Assembly (NCBI RefSeq): GCF_000471905.2
Contig: NW_006499563.1
Location: 1,631,296-1,695,295, forward strand
Direction: 5' to 3'
DNA: 64,000 nt
Source: Amborella trichopoda
Lineage: Eukaryota; Streptophyta; Magnoliopsida; Amborellales; Amborellaceae
Shown: one piece after another, positions 35,101 to 44,900 of the stretch
Position numbering within the stretch: position 1 is the stretch's first letter
Layout: every line of letters starts with the position of its first letter
Program-made: the position numbers and the translations under genes
The notes under the pieces: model-generated
Databases searched by the model: none
What the model saw: only the letters and a program-made list of their open reading frames with translations
Told to the model about the DNA's origin: nothing

Positions 35101-38016
35101 TAGTGTTCTGAGACTCGATTGGGGCCACTCGGACTTGGCCGAGTAACTCGGCCTTGCCCTACAGGCAAGGAGAGTTTTGGGCGAGTAGGTTGTACAGCAT
35201 TTTTTCAAATATATAATTAAGTTTAAGTCAAATATCCTTGAATGGCTTCACAGTTAGTCCGCAAGCATTGTTCTGAGACTCAACTGGGAAAACTCGGACT
35301 TGGCCGAGTAACTCGACATCGCCCTATAGGTGAGGAGAGTTTTTGGCGAGTAGGTTCTACAACATTTTTTCAAATATATAACTAAGTTTAAGTCATATAT
35401 CCTTGAATGGCTTCACGGTTAGTCCACAAGCATTGTTCTGAGACTCGACTGGGGCCACTCGGACTTGGCCGAGTAACTCGGCCTCGCCTTATCGGCGAGG
35501 AGAGTTTTGGGCGAGTAGGTTGTCCAACATTTTTTCAAATATATAATTAAGTTTAAGTCAAATATCCTTGAATGGCTTCACGGTTAGTCCTCAAGCATTT
35601 ATTTTAGCATGGTCGGGTTCAAATCCCGTTGGAGAACACCATTTTTAAAGACCGCCATTTTTTTTCCATATGATGGGAACAAAGGCGGTCATTTTTTTTC
35701 ATATGATGGGAGTTTCAATAAAAATGTAGCCCCCTACGAATGGAACTCAAGACCTCTAGTAAAGAGTTATGTTGACACAGGGTGGCCTAACCAGTATGTC
35801 ACTCGCTACTTGATTGTTAGAAGTGGCACTCATATTATATATAACAATTTTTTATCTTTATTTTTGTAAAAAAAAAAAAAAAGAGCTAGACTCAAGGATT
35901 TACTCGAACTCGCTCAAGTAACTCGCCTCATCCAAGGCCTGAGTACCTTGGCCGAGTCGATTTTCGAACATTGCATTTAACTAGATCATAAATAGCAAAT
36001 GGACAATACTACGTGCCGCAGCTGAGCTGTACAATGCCTATCTATTGTGGCTCAACAAAGCATGAAAAGTTTAAAGCTGTAAAGATGGTTTCTAGTTCAA
36101 AGTTTGGAAAAAAGAATATAGCTTGTGAAAAGAAAAATATGAAAACTATCCATCAATGCAGTCTTACCATATTAATTTGATCAAGATCCACACCGCGGTG
36201 TAGCATTCGCTCACGGCGTTTCAAAGCAATTATTTCCTTGCGATGTTTTTTCCTTTTGCCTGCAGGAAATAAGAAGGCAATCACTTGGAATTCATAACAT
36301 TTCAGAGATAATAACTGAGCTAAGAACCTCTTATATATAAAGGAACTATCTTAGATGTGTAAATGATAATGATTAGTTATCAAATATACTGATTAACTGA
36401 GTGGTCTATGGAATGTACCAGTTACACACTAACGGAAAGGGCAGGAATAGAAGCAATAGACAACATGGGAAAACATGGGCTCAAAAAATATTAAATTCAT
36501 CAGACAAAGTTTTTCTCTATAGGCATAAAATACTTTAATCCTTAATGATTCCACTAAGAAAAGAAATACAGAAACAAGGAATGAAGGTTTTTTATTTTGA
36601 TTTTAAAACATGGGATAAATGAGAAGTACAAGGAAAATAACATCCACTATAGAAGACATGAAATTCCCAATCTAAAACGATTCCATTTCAGTTCCAAGAT
36701 ATGGTAGTTTATTCACCAGTGAACCAGCTTCCAGACATGACAACTTGGAGAAAAACAAGCCCTTAGGTGCCATTTGGGTCCTTGAAAAAAAAACTACCAG
36801 GCAGCGGTTTTCTAGGGAGATTGCCCATTTATGCTGTTGGGAAACAAAATCTAGCGCAGAAATTTTTTTCTGCAAGAAATTGTACTTTATTTTGAGCCCA
36901 TAAAAGAGAAAAATTTTCTCTCAACAACCTAAAAACTGAGGGGAATTTATGAAAACAATACCATATTTTGGGCAATGATCTCATGCAACAGTTGTATCAT
37001 AGGATAATGCAACCACACTTCTAAAAACCCATGTTTGTGGTATTTGTATGACCCAAAATTTTGCACACACACTCTTTTCATCTCAATAATCAATCCCTAA
37101 AATAAAAAGTTGGATTTGAACCCTAGATATGGTCAAAATGAGTCCCCTCCAACAATGAATCTAGACCATTCATTTGGTGAATTTCAAGATCTTAACCTTT
37201 AATAACTCAAAATCACTTTTTTCTTTTTTAACATTGTTCATTTAATGATAATAAAGCCATCTAAAAAAATTGGTAAAGAAAAAATAAATCTAACCATCTT
37301 ATCAAAATGGATGGCCTATGTTAATTGAGCTAAAAACATATTTTGTAGGTTCCATTTTCAAATTTTTCTTTTTAGTAATTGTTCATTAGAATGAAAAAAG
37401 TGTATATTTCAAAATTTGGATCAAACAAATGGCCCCAACATAGTTTTTAAAGATTGTTGCATTATATTACTATGCAACCGTTGCATGAAATTTTAAATTT
37501 TACGCTCAAGTCCCACTTCTTGATAGTGCACATTGTATTTTAAGACTATTTTCTCTTCTATAGATTGGATTGAGCTCATATTTGGGGAGTTGACACTTAT
37601 CACCATCTCACATTTGCAAAAAACTACAAAACAATATCTTATAGTAAATAAAATAATCAAAATATCTCGAATATTATAAAACATGTAGGGGTATTCTGGT
37701 CATTTTCAACTCATTTTTAATTTTCACACGTACATTATAGTGAGAAGTATGGCTGCTCCAAATTTGAGCTTAATTGGACATCAAGGAAAAAGAACAAAAT
37801 AAAAATACAATATTCAAAAAATGTGGCACTTAAGTGTAAAATATAAACTACATCAAACTATTTTTAAACTTCGAAAATAAAAAAGGATTTTTCTGTTAAT
37901 TTTCCCAAAAAAAAATTTCCCTATCAGATTACCTCACAGAGCCAAACAAAAACATAAAATAAAATGAGCAGACAGCTACTTGGAGAAGTCGCAATTTCTT
38001 CTCGTCTCTCCCCCTA

Positions 38017-38067
<51 letters not shown>

Positions 38068-38916
38068 TGCTCTCTCTCTCCTTATTCATAGATATCTTCT
38101 TCTACTTCCATCTTACTCTAGCCATTTCCTTCTCTCTATCTCTACCAGGTTTTCCTCTCTAGAGATTTGCATTTTAAGGTAGAAATTGTATCTTCCAGGT
38201 TGCATCAATATGCTAACCAGACAACAGAAGCCCATTTTACAGGAAATGCTTTTCGCAAGAAACATATTTCACATGAAATAGTTTTTTCCAAACAATTTTT
38301 TTCTTGGGATCCAAATGGGGCCTTAGAGGAATCCAAAATTTCCCAGAAAGCACACACAAATCTCTACCAGATGGAACAAATGTTGCCCAATCCACCAAAT
38401 GATGTATACGGCCCTACAATGAGTGGCACATCCTCTAGCATAAACCATTGTCAAAATATAAGAGTTCTTACCGCTTAATGTTAAGCAACCAGTTTGGATG
38501 CATCATTTAAAATTTTTCTCATTAAAAAAAAAAAAAAGGTTACAAGCTTTCCATGTTGAATATAGAAGTCTTGCTATTTTATTTATTTATTTTATTTTGT
38601 CCATAGATTGTTTGGTGGAGCAGAAAGCGGGAGAGAACATGAGAGTTTTCTCTTATCCTGGAGAAAAAACCCCATTAAACCCATTGCCCATGTCTATATT
38701 TTCTCTCTCTTCCTTCAAACTCCACAAACTCACAACACAAACTCCATCAATGACAAGATGCATGAAAACTTCTACTTTAGGGAATCCACAAGCATGCAGC
38801 TCTCTTTAGGAAAAACCCTAGCTTCTTCTTACAGCCAATGGAGAGAGAGAGGGAGAGGAGAGAGAGAGAGAAGACATGGGAGATGCAAGGGAGCCAAGAG
38901 CCTAAGATGTGTGTGG

Positions 38917-38955
<39 letters not shown>

Positions 38956-41900
38956 GAGAGAAGAGAGAAAAATTGCTCAAAATCATGTTACACATAAGAA
39001 CACAGCCTCAAGCTCTAAAGCTAGGCCTCTAACTCAGTGTGGTGTGTTATTTAGGGCATTAGAAGAAGGTGTGGTACTAACCATTGAATCTGGCACGGTA
39101 CTGCAAAGTAGATGGACAATGTGGCAAGCATGACTCATAGCTGTTTAGGGTATCATCATCTTTGAGGATTAGCCTTGTAGATAAGGCATTATTGCTTTGC
39201 TTGTACATCAACAAAAAGGGCCTTGAACACAGAGACAGTAGAGATCTAATCAACCTAAACAATGAACTTGGAGCCTTTAGAGCACCTAATGTAACACTCT
39301 CATAATCTTGACACATATTGCTTGATTCCCCTAACTCTCCATCTACCAACATTTTCTCCGACTGCAAAGACAGAGATAGAAACATAGACCCTAATCCTAA
39401 CGCTAGAGAGAGAAAGGGATTGATTACTATGGTCTAAGGGTTGAGGCCAGAGAGTGAAAGAGAGAGTTCTAGAGAGAGGTTATAGAGAGTTGTGGTGGGG
39501 AACTTCAGAGAGGAAGGGTGGGTCTGAGAGAGATGCCAAAAAAAATTCAACAAGAAGTAGATTTCTTTCCAACAAAGATTTTGAGGCAAATTTGATTTTT
39601 TTTTTTTATTAAATTATTAGTATCTGAGAAACACGCCGTATTCAAACGTGTCCAAACCCATTAAAAAAAAAAAATTGGTTGTAATCCAAACAACTACCAC
39701 ATTTGGATGCATCCAAACCATAGTTGTTGGTAATGCCTGATATTGGAATTGATTTAGGAAGCAGTGGTGCTGAATCATGGGTGGCCAGGAAATTCCTATT
39801 GTTGGAACCCTCGTCCATTCAATCTGATTCGGGTTTCGAGATTTCGATTCCAGGGGGATGGGAATCTCGATTCCAAGGAGGATGGAATCTCGATTCCATA
39901 TGTGGATGAAACTTGGATCTATTTCGGTCGAAACACGATTCTCAAAAACCAGGAATCTCGTTCCTAGCGATTCCTATTGTACGAACAACTATTCCTAAGA
40001 CATGAATCTTCAATCCGGTCGCGATTCCGTGATTCCGGTTCTTAAAATGATTCGGGTTCCCAGGGGTTTCCAACAACTATGGTTTGAATCGATTGAATGG
40101 ATTGAATTTTAGATTGAATGAAGATTGAATGGATTGAATGGACGAGGGTTCCAACAAACTAATCAGAATCGAGATTTCGAGATTCATTTGGAAATTCCTA
40201 CCTTTGTAGAATCACACACCCAACCATTTGGAACCATGATGGAAAACAAGAAATGAGTTTCATATGGCAAAACATTCCAGGTTATAGAATATAATTAAGC
40301 AAGAATCCTTAAGTATTCAAACCATAGTTGTTGGAAACCCCTGGGAACCCGAATCATTTTAAAAACCGGAATCACGGAATCGCGACCGGATTGAAGATTC
40401 ATGTCTTAGGAATAGTTGTTCGTACAATAGGAATCGCTAGGAACGAGATTCCTGGTTTTTGAGAATCATGTTTCGACCGAAATAGATCCAAGTTTCATCC
40501 ACATATGGAATCGAGATTCCCATCCCCCTGGAATCGATACTCCAGGAGTCAAGATTCCTAAATATGCGGAATCGGGTTTCTGACATCTATGGCATCGAGT
40601 TTCTAACATATGTGGAACAGAGATATATTCATATTTCGTATCGTGATTCTAATATATTTGGGATCAAGTTTCTGAAGTATATGGATCAGCTATCCATGCC
40701 AGTTTGAGATCGAGATTTACGATAATATGGACTATGGAATGCATTTAACGACCCATACCAGGAATCGAGATTTCGTTTTTATGGAGAAGGAAGCGACAAA
40801 CACATCTTGAGTCTCATCAACTTTAGAACCTATATTGGATGTTTTTTATTAGAAGGTTCCCAAATTTTAAAGTGATTGTGTTGACTATTGAACTTACGGC
40901 CATTATATACAAACAACAAGTATTTCTAAATTGTGATTTTGACTTCATTATTATAAAGACAAACTAGGATTATGTCTACCGCATGGTTTTACTTTTAATT
41001 GTATGTTTTGTATTTACCAGTTATATTTTAAATTTAAAGTAAAAGCGATCCAGGGTGGCACAAGTAAAATAATGAAACCCTGTAACCACTAGAAGCATTC
41101 AAAGGAAGATTTCTACTCCAATTGACGTGGAATCAAGATTTAATCCTCGCTGGAATCCAGATTCAATATATTTGGGAACGCCTACCCACAATTAATTGGT
41201 TCAAGTTTCTAAAGATGTGTTGGCTCGAGATTCCAAATTTAAGGAATCAAGTTTCCGTGGCTCCAATAAATGGTTTCTAAAGATATGTACAGTGTCAAGT
41301 TTTTGGATGCAATTGTTTTCTTCAAAAGTCAATTGAATTGTCATCCTCCCATACTGCACAAGTATCCATGAAAATTTCCTACTTGACACCTAAAATACAA
41401 ATTTAAATGGTCATATCCAAGACATAGTTACCCAAAGCAATTCACAAACTGAATCGACTTAGAAATTGGAAGCGTGGAATCGCCACCTGCTGGAAGGTTC
41501 TTGTTTTCAGAATCGACGTCCCTACAAGAGGAATCATGGGGGATGAGATTCCTATTTTTAGGAATCGAGATTCGACCAAAATAGAAATGAGATCCCTACA
41601 TAGATGGAACCGAGATTCCTAGCACTTTGGAATCAAATTTCCATCCTAGTTGGAATCGACCAATATAGAAACAAGATTCCTTTATCCATGAAATCGAGAT
41701 TCCGATATTTTTCAAATCGAGAGCAAACTGAGAGGAAAACAATACACATTTCAATGCCATTGTCCGACATGCCATACATACATGTTCACATTATATGTAG
41801 TACATTATTTCTAACATTTTGGAGTTGCAATCTCTCCATTGGATCAATATAATGTATACTTTAAGAATTAAGTAGAGAATGTGAACCACTACTTTCGTTT

Positions 41901-44900
41901 CTATTGGTCATTTCATGCTAAAACATATAACTATAACTTGTAGCTTGAAATTAAGCGTCTAACTTGAGTAGTTTGATGCCTTGAAAACTTATAAACATCA
42001 CTTCTCATAAAAAAGCAAAAAAACAAGTGGGGAAGTGGTAGAATTCTGGTAAATATGAAAAACAATTTCAACAAGTGTAGAATCGAGATTCACCAATTGC
42101 AGAATCGAAAATCAGTAAATATTGGAAACGAGATTCTATTAGTGTTGGAATTGAGATTTCCAAAATAAGGGATCAAGATGCTAGACTTTATGGAAATGGG
42201 TATCCTGAGGATTCCTATTCAGAATCGCCGAATCGGGGTTCCAAATCAGCATCATGACTTCTGGTAATAGATTCGGATAATTATGGTCCAAGATAAAACA
42301 CATTTAGTATGCCAATAGGAAACCAATCATCTCACAGCCCACTCCATGATTTCCAATCTAATAAGTCCATTCATGGACTCCAATAAGCACCCAGGCATGG
42401 TTCAAGAAACTCAGCATCTAAATAAGAACGTTAGGCTTCAAAGATTCCCATCAGGCCAATCATTAGAAAATGGCTAATGAAGTCATACTCAATGAAGAAG
42501 AAAACTATATTAGTTGTTCCTGATGAGCACCTTTCTAGTTTGTTATGAAGGCTTTCGTGATATCAAAAAGTGAATGTGGCAACTTTTTCTTGACAAAAAA
42601 CGTCATAACTATCATACCGGCCCCACAACCTCCCCATGCACTTACAATCACTTCCACCATTCTAAGGCAGCTGCTAGTATGTGCGCTATATCTGCATCAA
42701 TCTGTACAAATTGCTCCTCACTGGCTTTTGAATCATCTAGTTCAAGAAATTCATATAGTGCATGTTAAACTGCTCATTACTGACCCAAGTCTTATTTTCC
42801 AAGGAACATTCTGCCTACTCTTGTGAAGCAGATATAAAACAACTCATTCTATAGGAAATTAGAAATGTTGTCATCATTTTCTCACGAGAACCAAAACACA
42901 AAACGCAAACATGTAGAGATCCATCATTTAACCAGGTATTAGATGGATAAAAGTAGTGAATCCCATGCATTGATCAGCATTTCATAGGGGTTCCAATTTA
43001 TTTGTTTGAATCAAAATTTTGTTTGACAGTAATGCATATATGTTATGCAGACAGCCTTCTTGAAAATCCTAGACAATGAGTTGACTTTAAAACAGTACGT
43101 TCCTGGTCCTGCTTTACTGGACGCACGTGCAAAATGCTTATTAACTAACTTAGGCCTCATGGATAACTTAGGCCTCAAGAATATGGATCATGTAAATCAA
43201 AATTCAAACCCTTTGCTCAAAAGATAGCCCAAAGTTACAGCAATTTCAGAACTAAGCATGTTTCCAAAACAAATTTAATTGTTCACCTGTATTTGCTGAT
43301 GCATGTCAACATTAGAAAAGAGTTGACATCTTTAGTCGGACTCGATCATAACTTGCATAAGGAATGACCCTTGTAAAGCCAATCAGCAGTCCTAATGTTG
43401 ACTCAAGAGTTAGAAATGTAATTGGCATCCGTTTCAAGAACTTGGTTAGCCGACTCAAGACCAAATAGATTAGCTCCCCTGAGAATGGATAATAATCTAA
43501 GGAACACCTTATACTTCTAGAAGTGTCGCCTCAGGAGTTCAACAGTACAAATTGATTAAACACAAGAAAAATGGAAGATATTACAAACAAGAATTATGGA
43601 ATACATAGTCAGACTAAACATTTTCAGTAAGAGCTTTCATTATGAGAATTGATGCCAAAAGTATCGAAAGAACAGGGAGCAATTATAGTGTGAAAGAGCC
43701 ATGCAGTTAGAATGTGAATTCAAGAATGTTTTCCAAGTAAAAGAATCAAAGACAAGGGACAGCAGTCACAAGTAAACAACAGTTGCTGCATATATTGATT
43801 ACCAGGAAGATGCACAATAAGATAGCCAACAAATACCTGAAAGATTCTTGTATGCTTTACTTTTATGAGCTTCAGAAGCCCAAGACTGAGCCAATGGAAC
43901 CACATGTTTTCTTCTCCTAAAGGTGCTCCTAGAATCCTTAATAAACAAAACACTGTTCAAAATATTCCCTAGATCATTACTCCTATCATTCCACTCCACA
44001 GCTGATGGAGTTTTATATTTCGACTTTGCTTTACTACTATTTCCCAGTGTTTTTTTGGTTGAAGTTTTTCTTGAAAGTGATTGAAACATATCAACCCCAA
44101 CCAAGTCATCAATGCTTCCATCACTGCTATCGTGGGAAGAACTAGAAGGGTTCCCAACTTCATGCGGGCCACCAAGAGGAGAAGAATATAGTGAGAGTTC
44201 CCTTTCAGCTAACCACTTGGTTTCTAGCAGTTTAGAGCTACCACCTATTCCTTGCAAATAATCTTCTACCAGCTCATCATCAATATCAGAGTCATTATCA
44301 GTATCTATTTCACTTGAATAATCACTCTCTGACGACCCAATAGAATTGCCAGAAGAGGAGGCAGAATTCTCTGAGCTTTCATCGTCGAGTGACTCTGCAT
44401 ACTCATTCATCAACCCATCGTCTTCATCACTCTGCCCCGGTATATCTTCAGTGTAAAATTTTACCGTTCCAATAGCCAAAAACCCATCATTCCTTTTGGA
44501 AGGTTTACCCTTTGTTCTAACCCCTTTGGAAGACTGGTCATATTTCTGATCATATCTCATATTGCTCTCAGATTCCTTCTCCAATGCAGAATCTTTATTG
44601 AGTTTCTCAAGTTTCATGACATCATCCTTTTCAACAGAAGGGATATGACTTTCTCCACTCTCCTTTTTCTCCAGCATAGCACTTGTTGTCGACTCCATCT
44701 TGTGATATCCCAGCCCTCTTTGACAACCCTCACCCAGAATTAAATCATCATCACAATCATAAATCAAATGTGTATTCACAAACTTTTCACTTGGTGTTCG
44801 GTCAATATATGCAGCAATTTGGGAATCTTCAGGACAATCTTCAATGTTTGCAGTTGCATTGCCTGGACTTCTCTCTTGAAAACAATTGCTTGATAAGACA

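Larger units (their letters stand above)
35101..35973. mobile_element. hAT-like non-autonomous element with ACTCGGCCGAGT motifs
   Basis: Flanked by a perfect 8-bp duplication, catttaac (35093-35100 and 35974-35981). The ends TAGTGTTCTGAGACTCG and the complement of CGAGTCGATTTTCGAACATTG form an imperfect inverted repeat like that of the element at 19149. 'cggacttggccgagtaactcg' units fill the left side and 'cttggccgagtcg' the right end. It contains a 165-bp triplication and a SINE-like segment, and nearly fills intron 4. Confidence 0.85.
36766..38322. mobile_element. PIF/Harbinger-like non-autonomous element
   Basis: Bounded by the trinucleotide TTA on both sides (36763-36765 and 38323-38325). 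Terminal inverted repeats are GGTGCCATTTGGGTCC and GGATCCAAATGGGGCC. TTA duplication and G...C ends are typical of the PIF/Harbinger (Tourist) group. No transposase is visible. A separate MITE lies nested inside (36971-37489). It lies in intron 3. Confidence 0.75.

Noticed and set aside
35620..35640. A tRNA gene suggested by 'gggttcaaatccc'
   Set aside because: Only a T-arm-like hairpin is present; no acceptor stem, D arm or anticodon arm pairs with it.
37980..38162. Ser-Leu-rich peptide resembling a signal sequence
   Set aside because: CT microsatellite translation inside a PIF-like element.
43799..44779. Treating the 326-residue frame as a separate gene
   Set aside because: It opens with GTG inside a longer open stretch that starts at an acceptor at 44926 and ends at a donor at 43837; it is exon 3 of the same gene.
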